A stretch of DNA of 64,000 bases from Echinometra lucunter (Eukaryota > Echinodermata > Echinoidea > Camarodonta > Echinometridae). A program made the translations under genes and the position numbers. The notes beneath the pieces are model-generated. The model did not search any database. It had not been told where the DNA came from and saw only the letters and a program-made list of their open reading frames with translations. Of this stretch, positions 1 through 27,683 are shown in pieces; position 1 is the first letter of the stretch, and each line of letters opens with the position of its first letter. Location of the stretch: positions 6,382,706-6,446,705 of the forward strand of contig CM057151.1 in assembly GCA_029962745.1 (NCBI GenBank), read 5' to 3'.

Positions 1-144
1 GAAACTAAAAACCAGCATAAAATTAAACTTTTCCAAATTTCGACGTTGGTTGAGAGATTAAGGATGTGTAAACAGTTGCAGGTCAACCTGCTAGAGATTC
101 AACGTCGAATACGCTCATTACTACGGTAAAGATCTGAAAAACAA
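1..144. other. Flank downstream of the Myb/SANT gene
   Basis: AT-rich DNA. It could be 3' UTR or intron of the minus-strand Myb/SANT gene. No other signal seen. Confidence 0.4.
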
Positions 145-2067
145 TCACATACCCTCTGTTTTAATAATAAGTTCAACTTCTTCGAGATCCTTGTTGGTTG
201 AGGAACCACCTGTCTGTACTCTTGATTCTTCACTCATACTCGTGACGTTTGATATAACTGGGCCTCCTGCATGAAGAGCACTCTCAAGATCAGCCATACT
301 CTCAATGGGCCTCACTTGAGTAACTGTATTGTAAACGGTAGCTGATTCACTGGCGATTGATTCCTGCGGTAACATCCGCTCGGCAACAGTATCTGACGCA
401 ACATGGGAATTATCCTCTGCGTGTAGATGTTGCAATGATACATCCAAATTCGGAGCGTCGTCGCGAGTGGAGTATGTAGTTCGAGCGGTGTCTGTTCTCA
501 TTTCGACAGTCTTCCCCAAGAATTCCCCAACAGTTACAGTATTCGACATCAGCTGCTGTGGCATGGTTGGCGAGAACTGTTCCATCTGGGAAAGGATGGT
601 TGGCGGCTGTATGGCAATCTGCCGCGATCTATTCGAGCTCTGTGCAAGGCTCTGTGCAACTGTCATCATCTGATGTTGGCCCTGATTGTGTGGCGTGGAG
701 ATGTTACGCTGAATGTTACCACTACGTTGGTCTGTTGATCTTGAGGGAGCATCAAGCAGCAAATATCCCTGACTCGTCCTCATTTCAGGTAGTTTCTGAA
801 CCTCACTGGCTTGTGACATGACTGTTGTTGATCGAAGTAGTTGTACCGGTCGTGGCTGTCTTTGCCGGTTGATTGACGCACCTCTGCTGTCATGTACCGT
901 CTCCTGAAGGTACTGCAATTCAGAGTCACTTTCTCCAGGCTGCATTTGGTAGTTAGAGAAACTCCGGGCCGTCTTTGCAACATCGTATCCCCTTTGTTGA
1001 ACCACATCCTGTCGATAACGCTCACCTTCTTGCATGCGCTGTCTTGATTTCTTGATCTTTGCTTGAGCTGCGAGAAAAATGGTAAAAATAGGGAATAATA
1101 ATAATGATATTGTAAAAAACGAAAGTTCATGCGGAGTTCAGGAAGACAAACACGTCGTTCATTATGGGTTCTCCTAAGATCATCATCTGTGAAATACAGA
1201 CCTACGAAAATAGGTTCCTGTCGAAACATGCTCGTCAAGTAATGTCGTTTGCCGATCGAATCTAATTTTTTTAAAAACAACTATTTGAATATGAAACAAA
1301 AAATTTGGTTTCCAGATAAAGAGATCCACCTCATCATTTCGAATCAGTTAATTTAAAACTTTATACATGTAAAACAATTAAAGAACACCTACTAGACCCG
1401 TTCACTCGGCTCAGGGAGGATTTCCTACTGGCGTAATTAGACCGACCAGTGAGGGTGTTTGGAGTGCCTGTGTTTCGAAGTCTGATTGCCACAGTCTGTC
1501 TAGCCTTAACAAAGCTCCGCGAGGAAGGCCGAACATTTGAGCATTCTAATCCAAGCTGACGTCTTTGTGCCATGGAGAATTGCGAACGTGCCTTCATATT
1601 CATCCAGCATTTGCGGAGTTGTCCGGGGTCTCTGCCATGGGTAAATGATAGGGGATGTGGAAATAAATGGAGATAAATCTGCAAACTGATCAAAAATTAC
1701 TTTGTTCGTTTAAATAGATGGAGTGAGTCAAACACACAAATGCATGCACACACCCACACCCATATCCAGTCATCAAAAGAGTAGACTAATAAATGCACAC
1801 GGGTGACATGGCTGTATACACTTCCAAAAGCACTTACCTTTGACGGAATCCAGTGTGACTGTTGAACTTGTCGGCAATCAACTGCCATGCTTCCGTTGGG
1901 GTTAAATGTGAGTAGCGCCACCTACCAGAGTCCTTCGAACTCTTTCGATCCAAAACACCTTTGTACTCGCTGATGAGAGAGACCAAGACATCACGCTCCT
2001 CTTGGCGAAAGTTCGTCCTTTTCAGAATGTTTGATCTGAATGTAATCAAGAGCAGAACAGCTTTCAT
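145..2067 (-). CDS. Myb/SANT-like DNA-binding domain protein (3 exons seen)
   Basis: Three exons on the minus strand. Exon a is about 1838-2035 (acceptor) or up to 2067 (if the ATG there is the start); exon b is about 1429-1631; exon c is 145-1067. Exon a plus the start of b encode a Myb/SANT-like fold of the NAIF1/MSANTD type: NFRQEERDVLVSLISEYKGV, then TPTEAWQLIADKFN, then across the junction QLRKCWMNMKARS. These give the conserved tryptophans and the LRKCW-NMKA signature. Exon c adds about 306 Gln/Ser/Thr-rich residues after a basic helix-like stretch (KIKKSRQRMQEGERYRQ). Such proteins are nuclear DNA binders, often transposase-derived regulators; the target is unknown. Splice phases a-b (2) and c (entry phase 1) fit, but the b donor at 1428 is chosen only because it keeps phase. 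A donor-like GTATGT lies just before the TGA at 145, so the gene may continue past the left edge. The 5' start is uncertain. Confidence 0.6.
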
Positions 2068-3276
2068 CACTTCGAAATTATCATGACTACTATTGCAACA
2101 TAAACGAACAGATTCATCCTTATAGTGCAGTGAACACAACTTCACACTATGCTCTAAAAATCCAAATCCAAGGTTAATTTTTTTATGAAATCCTCCAAAA
2201 GTATATACATATATATATATCAATAAGCAAATTCACACTGACTGCTCCTCTGCTCCTCAAGTTTATGACTACATGTATGAACCCTATATACTTGCTACTA
2301 CTTAATATTAAGATGTAAGCAATGTAGCAATTTGAACCTTTTTTAAGGTACCGAATACACTAAACGCATTATTGGAGACATAATATGAATGACTGAATGA
2401 ACAGGGGCACGCAATAATTGTAATGAAATCAACAAAGGCCCTTTTCTATGAAAAGTTTTCAAGAAGGCGGATATTTTCAAAGACGCCGATAGCGATTTAT
2501 TTTGCAATTAAAAGAAAGCAGGTGAAGTATTGTATTCTCCTGTGGTCACGGGAAGGGAGGATGTATTTTGTGAGCACCATTACATTGTCTTTCTGTTTCA
2601 TTTTCTGTCTTTTTTAACAAGGCAAAAACAAATTACTTGTTCTTAGCGGCATCCAGATCAATCAGCTGATGAGAAGTCCCGCTGCCTTGTTTGTGTAACC
2701 CGGAAGTGGTCGACTGGAGTACTTCCGAATCTTGAAGTGGGTCAATGAGGACTTGTTGAGTCATGTTGCTCAGTATTTCGGGACTCAAAGTCGCCCATGC
2801 ACTTGATCAGTACTGCTCAGAAAAATCTTGGGGGGGGGGGGGGAGGGGAGGGGAACAAAACATTAGAAATCCTTTTTTGCTCATCAATTCTAATATCATG
2901 TCCATGCATGTAACAAGTTATTTTAATTTTAAAGTCAGGATGCAGACTGAATGCGCAATGTTATTAAGTGTTGCCAGGTCGGGCTAACCAAAAGTTTGAA
3001 TGACCTAGCAATGCTCAAGAATGCAATCTGCATTCTAACTACTAAAGTATGATTGTACAATGTCTAGTCTTGTAACAGGCGAAGGCAGGCACACCGGAAG
3101 CAGTTTTGGATGGGGGTGGGAAAACATCCCCGGGGCTCATCACTATGTAGGAGTTCATGTCTCGTCACCCCTAATATAAAAACACACACGTTCACCCACA
3201 CCCCCCCCCCCAAAAAAAAATATACATAGACGCACCTTTACACTCCACACAACACTCATATACATAACTTCAGAAT
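2068..3276. other. Intergenic, no gene seen
   Basis: This stretch is upstream of the Myb/SANT exons. It holds a short AT microsatellite near 2205-2221, a G run at 2830-2850 and a C run near 3207. The short open frames lack codon structure or known motifs. Confidence 0.5.
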
Positions 3277-3643
3277 CAGGGGCGTAGCTAGAACATTTTT
3301 AATGGAGAGTGTAAGACCAAAATCTGCCGACAATTTTTTTCGGTGATGACCCCAAATTTGCCACCAGTTACGCTGCATTCTAAGTCTAATCTCACAAACG
3401 CACACACATATATGGAAACAATGTGAGAAAAGTGTTATTTTGTCATCAAAATGCATTATAGGCCTATAGCTGCCAAATATGACTCTGTTAGTGCAGCACC
3501 TCGCTGCTCCCATTGTTCGATGTCCGAAGCCAGCTTGTTTCTAAATATTACGAAAGTAAAGCGAGCGAGGAAACACACACAATTTTTTATGGTAGAAGTA
3601 ATAACTCATCAACAAATAACACTATGGGCCAATGAAGCATCTA

Positions 3644-3710
<67 letters not shown>

Positions 3711-3720
3711 GAACGAGTCC
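3277..3720. mobile_element. hAT-type left end with (TA)n tract
   Basis: CAGGGGCGTAGCTAGAAC at 3277 matches the terminal repeat style of the two-ended hAT element at 14579-17898, and is likewise followed by TTTTTAATGG and a GCGAGCGAGG-type motif. A (TA)n microsatellite fills about 3650-3707. I found no right end with a matching 8-bp duplication, so this is a fragment or an element disrupted by later insertions. Confidence 0.45.
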
Positions 3721-3890
3721 AAAAGTAGGCCTACTTTTTTCGAACACAATACCAATTTACATCGCACTTGCTATTCACAACAATAGCAGGTGAAATATAA
3801 TATTGTGGAGTCCAAATTTCATAATATACCTTGAAATGTTTACAATGGAAATCAATTAATAAGCAAAGTATTTTTCACTAAAAGCATTGA

Positions 3891-4014
3891 GGATTAATAC
3901 CTTACCAAAGGGCATTAGTGCATCCACTTGGTTTCGAACCCGGGTACTCCCGGGGGGGGGGGGGATCATCAAACCAAGTGGATGCACTAATGCCCTTTGG
4001 TAAGGTATGAATCC
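3891..4014. repeat. Long perfect-stem hairpin (foldback)
   Basis: Arms 3891-3934 and 3971-4014 are reverse complements over 44 bp with one mismatch, around a 36-nt loop containing a CCCGGG palindrome and a G run. This may be a small MITE or a transcribed long hairpin. No target duplication is obvious. Confidence 0.75.
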
Positions 4015-4421
4015 TATTTACAAAGTCCTTCGGAGGGGACTTAAATCCGTCGGTCCCATGTTTGCTTACTAAGGGCCTACATATGCTGTCTTGTAGCAGT
4101 CAGGTGAAATAGCCAATCATTTACCTTTTGACCATTTTAAAAATTGTCATAAAACAATGTATATGAAATTGCATACATTTTTCTACTTTACTCTGAGTAA
4201 GTTCTGCAACTGTTGAAAATTTTGAAATATGAAATACTGTGCCAAAAAGAAATTAACTCTATATAGTTTCTCCTCCCCTCCTCCTTCCCCTCTTTTTTTT
4301 CCCGGTATCAAAAGGTTTTCTTAAGTCTTTGTTCTAAAATGATATAAATGTTAATCTGAGTAGAGCTGGACAATGAGGTGACAAAAAGGTATCATGCATT
4401 TTCATATGTTTTTACTCCCTA

Positions 4422-5249
4422 CACTCTCAGAAAAAAAAAATGGTTGGTTAAAATATGAACCTACCAATTGTTGGTTAAAAGCAAGGGCGTAGACTGGTTT
4501 GGGCATGGGGATGTGCACATCTTGGGGAGGCGGAACTAAAGTTTAGAAAATCAGAACCAGTGGGGTACCGTGGGTCAATTAACGCATTGAGGGGGCACCG
4601 AGTGGAGAAGTGTGTGAGGGTGTGTGTGTAATATGTATACTGTTATTTCTATCATGTTAACAAAAACAACAGCAATCTCGAAAACAAGGTGTTTTTAGGG
4701 ACATGAAGCGTTTTTAAAATTGGGGAAAATGACGCATCTTGCTAGATATCACTGGGTTTTTTATATTGCGAGCGAGCGAAGCGAGCGAGCCAAAAATTAC
4801 AGCTTTATTTTCGATGAAAGACGTGTTATTTTGTTATCAATAATACTATCGGACCTCTATAGGCCTATAATATGATATCTTAAATTCATATCTGGTTACC
4901 TCGCTGCCAATGACTCTTAATTTTGACACGTTCCTGGTCCATTGATGTCCAAAACCACCCTGTTTCTAACATTACGTCGAGCGAAATTAGTAACTTACAT
5001 TGTCAGCAATAATAGAACATCTATTCATACGGTCACCTCGCTCGCCCAATTCGTTTGCTTTCCAAAAACCATTACACAATTATTTAATGCTTTCAGCAAA
5101 TTATACTATGGGCCTATGAAACATCTGAATTCTTTATTTGGTCACTTCACTTGCCGGTTTCATTTGCTTTGCAAGACCATTAATGTACATGTACCTCACT
5201 AACAGTCCGAAACCATTTTGTTTTACCGCGATGAAAGTCAGCGATCCCC

Positions 5250-5285
<36 letters not shown>

Positions 5286-6017
5286 GATTCGTCAGCAAAA
5301 AAAGTAAAAATTTTGAGGTAAATTTGTGAACCTCCTTGCTGCCCAAATATTGCACTTTGATAAACTCCCTTCTGAAATTGGCTGATTGCAGTGCCCGAAA
5401 TCATCTTGTCAGTAGCGAACTATAACGAAAAAATGTGTACTTTTTTTTTTTTTTTTTTGTCTAGGCCCTTATCTACGGAAAGTGTATTTCTAAATAAACT
5501 TGAAGCTCGATTTCTTGGAGTGAAATCCAGATGTGGTTACATTCTATGAGTGGAAGAATAGTAGGCTATGACATCAGATTGAGACACAAAATGCAAACTG
5601 ATTCCTTTCATAAGAATAGTAATTATCATCGGCTTTGGTTAAGTTACTTAAATGCTCGCGAGCGAAGCGAGCAAGCGCTTCCTGATTTCCGGTTTTCATT
5701 TTCCTTGTTTCCCCCTCTCTTTTGCATGTTACTTCTCCTTTCATTTCTCTTTCTTCCCCCTTTTTTGCCAGCCGATTTGGGGCATGTGCCCCCCTATATA
5801 GTTACGCCACTGATCAAAACAGATGCGTCCCGGGTCTTGTGCCTCCCCCTTTTTTTGAAGCTGTTGAAAGCAAAAAAAAAATTTTTAAAGTGCTTTTCAG
5901 AAAGTGACTTGTTAAAAACGCGGATGATGTACAGGCCTCAATGAGTCATACCCCCCCCCCCCCCCCCCCCCCCCACCGGGGATAGGTTCATATTTTTAAC
6001 CAACTTTTCGGAGAGTG
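4422..6017. mobile_element. TA-flanked non-autonomous DNA transposon
   Basis: The left end CACTCTCAGAAAA plus TTGGTTAAAATATGAACCTA is matched in inverse orientation at the right end (CACTCTCCGAAAA...TTGGTTAAAAATATGAACCTA). The imperfect terminal repeats are about 40 bp, flanked by TA at 4420-4421 and 6018-6019, as for Tc1/mariner-like elements. The interior has no transposase. It holds GCGAGCGAAGCGAGCGAG-type repeats (about 4770 and 5660), an AT microsatellite (about 5253-5281), a C run at 5951-5974, and hAT-like end sequences (about 4483 and 5806) that suggest a second nested element. Confidence 0.65.
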
Positions 6018-6019
6018 TA

Positions 6020-6328
6020 AGTGCTGATATGAATTAAATCTGGAAAAATAAAAAATCAGAAAATTTGGGTTGCATGAAGTTAACCGAACAATATTTTAAT
6101 AATCAAGAAAAATATCAAATATCATTAAACGACGTGGAACCCTCTCCTGAATTTGAAAATATCAGGATGAGAAAACACTGTAACCTACGGACCAAAATTG
6201 TCGAATATCATTGTTTCAATTGGTAAACACGCAGTATGATGGCAAATTACCTGTACATGTATTAAGAAAAATCCCTGGATACAGAACAAAAACAAAAAAC
6301 CCCACACCTGGTGCAAAAAATGTCCATC

Positions 6329-6371
<43 letters not shown>

Positions 6372-8597
6372 ACTCTGTCTGTCGATCTGTTTTTCTGTCT
6401 GTCTCTCTCTTTCTCTGGGTCTCCCTTTCACGAACGACTCTCTTATTCCCCTATTATTTCCACTTAAAACTAAATGTTAATGCTCATGTCATGTAAAAAC
6501 ATTAATATTCAGAAGCATATAAATACAGGCCTATACAAAAAGGTATTTAAACTAGGGTAGAGTAGAGTATCGGCATCAATTGGAGGTTAAACAAGATACC
6601 GTTGCGGATGGTAATTGAGCTCTAGTCTAGATCATAATGTATGACTCATTCATACTCAGAACAACTTCCTGCAAATTATGTACGTACGTGCAATAATACA
6701 GAGTTTCATTATGAGCTCTGATTTGAGACACAGCTGGCTGATATATTTTTATTTTGCTCGACTCATTCTTGGTATCTCAGTCCAAACAGTGTACTAGTTG
6801 AAAACTCACCTTAAAGATAGATGTGTAGTCACTTTAGAGGTACATTCGTTGTAATAATACAGAATGGGTGAATCTCAGAAATTATTGTGTTGAAACCAAC
6901 TATGCAACTAACTCTGTGCAACAGCATTTACAGGTATACCAGCAAGTCTTCGCTTTCCAGCGCATTGTAGGCATTATCATGAGCGCGAGCGCCTGCGTGC
7001 ATGAGCGGAGTCTCGTACTGTGGCTCAACGGGGTGAGGTTGTGTTGTGTCTCTAATTCTTGTGTGCATTATGAAGCTCGTACACCCTATGCTGTACACAC
7101 ACAACAATGCTTCAGTTGTGTATGCGTACGAGCAAGCTCAAAGTGAGTGTTGTGTGCATAATGATGAAGCACTCAGATTACGAGCTGCTCAAATCTATCA
7201 GGCAGGAGGGTGGTTCGCGAGCGTTGATAGTCTTTATTCTCACCCTCTTATCGCACGGCTGGTAGCGATAAACAGAGGCGCCGGAAGCTGGGAGGGGGGG
7301 GGGGGGCAGAGGGGGCGGTTGCCCCTCACTCATTCCAAGGGGGATGGGGGTAAATCGATTTAGCATTCAAAAAATCAAAATTTCTCACTCGGTATAGATC
7401 ATGATAGATGCAATGTTTCTTAATACTTAGAAACCCTGTGTATGGGCGATAATGGGCGATAATGGGCGCCAGGAAAATGGGAATGGGGCCAGATATCTCC
7501 CCCATGACAATAAAGTTTGCAGTATTGCGATCAGCTTTCCAGTCGTTACTACAGCTTTCTATGCTGAGAAATGCAAATTTTCTCGTGCGCGGCACGGCAA
7601 TAACCTAAATTTCCTTGCTTGCAAAGTTGCAAATGATTGCCCCCTCAGTGGGGCCCACTCGCAATATAAAAAAAAAATCATCATTTTGATCTGAAGTGAT
7701 GTATATATAATCAGCTTTCTTTCTTTCTTTCCTTTCCTTTATTTGGCTCTGTCGCGACCTCTCCTTCTTAGGTTGATAGAAAAGTTTCCTTCCTGTTGAG
7801 AGCTAATGTCTCGGGGCATGCATGTTTTTTTTCCTCTATAAAGGGATAAGGGAATATTCGTTTTGTTTCCGCCCCTCTCAAGGTTATTGCACAGAATAAT
7901 TTCATTATCAAAATGGATAAGTTCTACAGTGCTTTAAAACAAACAAAATAAATAAACAAAATTAATCAAACTAACAAACAAGAAAGACACAAATAAAAAT
8001 TCTTTAAACTATAATTTCTTAGTTGGTCACAGCGTTTCCGAGTTAATTTTAACATAATAGAGGTGGTGTTTCTTAGATGTTAAACAAGTAACGAAAGTAC
8101 AAAAATACATCTTACCTTCATCTGTCAGATATGGCCATTGTCTTAGTGATCTACCCATGTATCCATGCTTTATTTTATTGATCTAGAATAAAGTTAATGA
8201 AACAATATCAGGGCATATCTTATAATCTTTCACTGATTTTGTACACAGAGCCAATCGCGGTCAGCGCGCTATCACACCACAGCTATCAAATACATAAATC
8301 TGAAATGGAATTGGTCTATATAGGCTTTTATCGTAAACTAGTATTGAAATGAAGTCGGGTGTGCTAAATATTTTGAAACAACTGAAAAGAAGACAGAGAA
8401 TCGGAAAGAGAATGACAATAATCCACAGACCGGGAAAGGGAGGGGGTATCAAATCAAATGGTTTAAGGGGCATGGCCGGGTGCCCATTGTCGGCCCATGA
8501 TCTTTTTTTCCTAGCGTATCAAGGCAAATAATTATTCTCAGAGTAAAATTGTACGGTCAGCGGATCGGACGAGGGAAGACTCAAGAGGCTAGACGAC

Positions 8598-8629
<32 letters not shown>

Positions 8630-9273
8630 CGTGAGAGGAGACACCGACGCAGCAAGGATGATTTCAATCGGGGGGGGGGGGGGTGGTGGTGAGCAGCGCG
8701 CTTCCTAGGGGAGTGTGCGGGGGGGGGGGGGGGGGGGGGGCGGGGGTAGCTTCGACGTTTCTTAGTCATCGTTCCTTGTCTGCTCTTCCTACGTTCTCTT
8801 ATCCTTTTCTCTTCTCCCTCAACGCTTTTTTTTTTCTTGGCGGTTTTCTTGGGGGGGGGGGACCGCCTCCTGGCTACGTGGGGAAGGGGGATATTCAAGG
8901 ATGACTGGGTACCGAAAGGAAGATTCAAGGGTGCCTTTGGGTAAAGAGAAATAGAAAAGAAGAAAATTCAAGAAAGAGTAAGCATGGATAGACCGTTATC
9001 GAGAAATGGAGAGAGATAAATAAAGAGAAAGATTCAAGAGCACCTTGGGTGGACAAAGATAGAAACATTCAAGAAAGATTGAGTGAGTAGACAGGGAGAT
9101 AGAAAGGGAGAGAGAGAGCTAGAAAAGGAGAGAGAAACTGCCACAAAGAAGAATATTAAAGGACGACTGGATTAAATTAGAGGAAAAAAGAGGTAAGTGC
9201 AAGGATATACCTTGGGGAAGACAGAGAGAGAGGGAGACAAGCGTGTGAGTGTGAGTGGGAGAGAGAGAGATAT

Positions 9274-9314
<41 letters not shown>

Positions 9315-10105
9315 CTATTATAACCCCGCCTGGAGTGAGATTCGAAAGCCCGGGGTTGGGGGCAATCAGAATATAGCACTATAAACACAGGTTACTACAC
9401 GTTTTCGAAAATCACCCTAAACGAGTTTTGCCCACTGATTAAAAATATTACACCCCTCTACATTTTTTCAGCGCTTTTAAAAAAATAATTAATAAATAAA
9501 ATTACCTCCTAAACACGTATACCTCTCGAACATGGTTGAACTAAAAAAAACATACTTACCCTTTTCTTATTTTATTATCATTTTCATTTCTTTTTTTTTT
9601 TTTTTTGGTTGTTGCTTTTTGAAAATTTGATACCCAAGAATGTGTCGAGCGTTTCACGTATCTCAGCCCCAGAAATTGTCCTTTTCATGCGTTTGTTTGT
9701 TTTTATTCTGTCGCGCGTGTGTATCTGACTGCACCCCTTCCCCGGGTTTAAAACGCTGCTACCAGCGATTCAAAGTTGTTCTCTTTTACCGCCTATGTAT
9801 CAATACCATTGGTGAGTTTCATCAACGATCTGTAAGACAAGAATCATTCTGTGCTATAATGATTTCTGTTTCCATTTCTACGTGTATTTGTTTTCAATTC
9901 TCAATTATATGTTTACCTTTTATACCCTTTCCGTTTACCCTTTCCCGTTGTTATTTCTTTGTAACACATCTAAGTACATGTACTATGTAGAGTGTAGTAT
10001 GGACAATCTTGCAGAACAGCCTTTGGTTAAAACAAAATGTCTCTGTTTTGCAATAAAACAAATGGAATGAAACACAGTAACATGATATTCAAACTTGAAA
10101 TTGAT
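6020..10105. other. Gene-free low-complexity region
   Basis: Between the 4422-6017 element and the 3' end of the protease-ZP gene I see no convincing gene. Contents are a (CT)n tract at about 6329-6366, CAGAGGCGCCGGAAGC (a hAT-like end) at 7273, a (GA)n tract at about 8600-8628, G runs at about 8670-8682, 8711-8740 and 8850-8860, and purine-rich DNA at 8930-9320 with a (GA)n tract near 9278-9312. Short open frames here are products of microsatellites. Confidence 0.55.
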
Positions 10106-10106
10106 A

Positions 10107-10112
10107 TTTATT
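10107..10112 (-). promoter_or_regulatory. Candidate poly(A) signal of the protease-ZP gene
   Basis: AATAAA on the minus strand, about 550 nt after the stop codon at 10662 and the first such hexamer I saw downstream. This would give a 3' UTR of roughly 0.57 kb. Inference only. Confidence 0.35.
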
Positions 10113-10661
10113 TACTTTCAATGGACAGTTCTTTAACATGGCAGCGAATAGTAAAAGTGAATATTTCAGTGGTATAAGGGAAGGCTAGAAGTGTCTGTGC
10201 TTAGAACTCCATTATAAAGAAGAAACAAATTTCACAATTATTATCATAAGTTCCAACTGTTTATATAGCACCTTATGCATGTTATGATCCGTTTCAAATA
10301 ACTGACCGAGGCACTCGTGGTATTACACGTTTCTTTGCAACCAAGATATTCAGGGTAGAATGAAAGATGCCTATATTAGATGGATGACATATAAAGAAGA
10401 AAAAAGTGATAGACATTGAATGACACTTTTAATGCACATTAGTTACGTGGAGATGCTGCAGTCCCTTGCTTCTAAATCGAATGCCTTTTTTTTTCTTTCC
10501 AACATTTCAATTTATCTCACGATATATTGATAAACATTATTATTGCACTTTGAATTACATTTAACACTGACAATGACCGAAAGTAAAATGATAATCAAAC
10601 TTAGATCAAAATGAAGAGACACTAGAATATAACGTTTCTCAAAACAGTATTTGGTTCGGAT

Positions 10662-25440
<14,779 letters not shown>

Positions 25441-25701
25441 CGCTGCTTCCTTGATTTTAAATTAAATGTTTTTTTCAACTCTGCACAAAATATGGATGAT
25501 TTCTTCCTGCAGACTGTACCGGACGATGTTCAACTCGACTAATAAAATGCCTTGGAGTAAGATGATGACGTTCCTAACATTATTTGTGAAAGACATCACG
25601 TGATTACAGAACGCAACACAAATTTTGTGGGCATAAGGGCAAACCCCTCCCACTAGATTCGTTCTTCTAAATCTTTCCTCTAACTCCTAAATATAACTTG
25701 C

Positions 25702-25736
<35 letters not shown>

Positions 25737-27644
25737 AAAAAACAAAAAACAAACAAAAAAAAAAACTTTCGAATATCTCACAATAGGCTAGTCGAAAGTA
25801 TTACAACAATATGGTAAAGAATTCTTTCAATATATTGTTTTCACTAGTTTTCATCCCCATATTATATCTTTTTGCTTCCTGTCATTTTTTGTTAAGAAAA
25901 TAAATCACTGAATTAGAAGGTATTTCCACCAGTGTCCACCCCTTGGCCTTCACTTCATCTTCCCTGCATTCCTCTCCGGCGGTCGTATCATATCTAAGAA
26001 ACACAGATGTTCATATTTCTCACATTTTACCCGTTTAATCAGCATTGCATCACACGGTTAAACATAATTAATCGCTTTATCATTAGCTTATCTTCGTCAT
26101 GAATAGTGCATTTGAACATTAATGAGACAATATTAACTATTGCTGAAAACTCTTTCACATTGACCCGAGCCGGCAGTGGAAACTATTGTAGATGTATTGA
26201 ACATTTTGGTTGAACTCATCAGAAAGGCCTCATGTCGAGTGTCGACCTGCATGCAAACCTTCCCAAACAATACCTTAATATTTCTTAAACTTTGAAAGCC
26301 TGTAAAAAATCAAGTAAAAACCATGATACCGTCAAAATAAACATCTGGAGAGATGGAATACCGGCTTAAAATCTTATCGAAGTTTTGGCAAATGTATTGT
26401 GTTCTGAGGAGAAAGTATCTGAATATTTATTGAGGATTTTATCATGCAGAATTAATATTGGGTTAATTTATAAAGAAACTATCAGACTTGCTGCACATCA
26501 CATGCATTGTAGTCTTCGTCTGATTTTTTTCTTTCTTCAAAATTGTCTTTTTTCAGCTCGAGATGAAATTAATGAAATAGCAGTGATTAATACATGTTAA
26601 CCAAATCCTCAAGTTTATTGTCAAACATACTTTAAAATCAAAGATCAAAATTGTTTAGAACTTCCAAGTTTTCCCGTCTTGCCGAAATGCAAAACTTCCA
26701 GAACATGCAATATGAAAGTTGGTCTTGAATGATCCGTTTAAATAATCATGGTTAATTAATCATATTAATATTTGCTATATAAACATGATAAACATGGGAG
26801 TGTGTACAGCCTGGATGTTATCTTTTTATCAAAACGTGAGATCTATAGCTAATGCAATAAAATAATGACATTAGAGGTAATAATGGGGAACGCAGAAAAA
26901 TAGCAGATGTTAAGCTGTTATGTCAACAAATTTAAACTTCGAAAACCTAGAAGGCTACAAAGTGGGGATTGTCATTTTTCATCCATAACTCAAATGTATA
27001 GTTGGCTATAAGTATTATGCTTCGCACCTTTCGTTAACTTGAAATGTGAAAATGGAGTGAAACATGCATTTTGAGAGCATTTCCGAATTTAAGATTGTTT
27101 CTTTGTTTTTATTTCCGTTCAAAGCAACATAACATACAAAATATACACATTCTGGATATAAAGGGCGGATAACCCATTTCAGTCGTATTAACAAAAATAC
27201 AACTGTTCTTCGACGATGAAGAATTTGTCCAACGTTAGAATTTATGCGATCTGGTGGCTGCAGTCAGAGTCATCTTTGTTTTTTTTTATTTAGGTGAAGA
27301 ATTAATTTCAATTGAAATGTTTTATAGTTATTTCTGCACGCTAGATTCTTCTCCGAAAGAGTACATTTTGCTCAAAACCGATCACACAATATGATTACAA
27401 GTGTAATTTCATTTCATGCGGAAATCTGCGTTTAGATGCGGGGGAGGGGGTGTACTAGAAATCCCTAACAAGAAACAAGATAACAAAATCCAACCAATCA
27501 AACAAAATTTATATAAAGGGTCATCGGCTTTTTACGTGTGCCTTTTTACCCCAAAGACTACAAATCAGAGGGAGACAAGGGACATGTCCCATCCTTTAGA
27601 TTCCCGCCCATATTTTCCTGGTACGATAATGCGTCCGCAAGTGA

Positions 27645-27683
<39 letters not shown>

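Noticed and set aside
3277..5815. A single hAT element from 3277 to about 5815
   Set aside because: Both borders look hAT-like, but the flanking octamers (TTCAGAAT and ATCAAAAC) do not match.
6185..6496. Ser/Leu- and Arg/Glu-rich frames
   Set aside because: Translations of a CT/GA microsatellite.
6868..7363. Possible exon with GCTCGTAC/GTACGAGC inverted motifs
   Set aside because: Frames are short, Cys-rich and driven by repeated TGTGTGCAT-like segments; no splice or family support.
9640..9990. 116-codon plus-strand open frame
   Set aside because: Cys/Phe/Ser-rich translation of T-rich DNA, with no family signature and no supporting neighbours.
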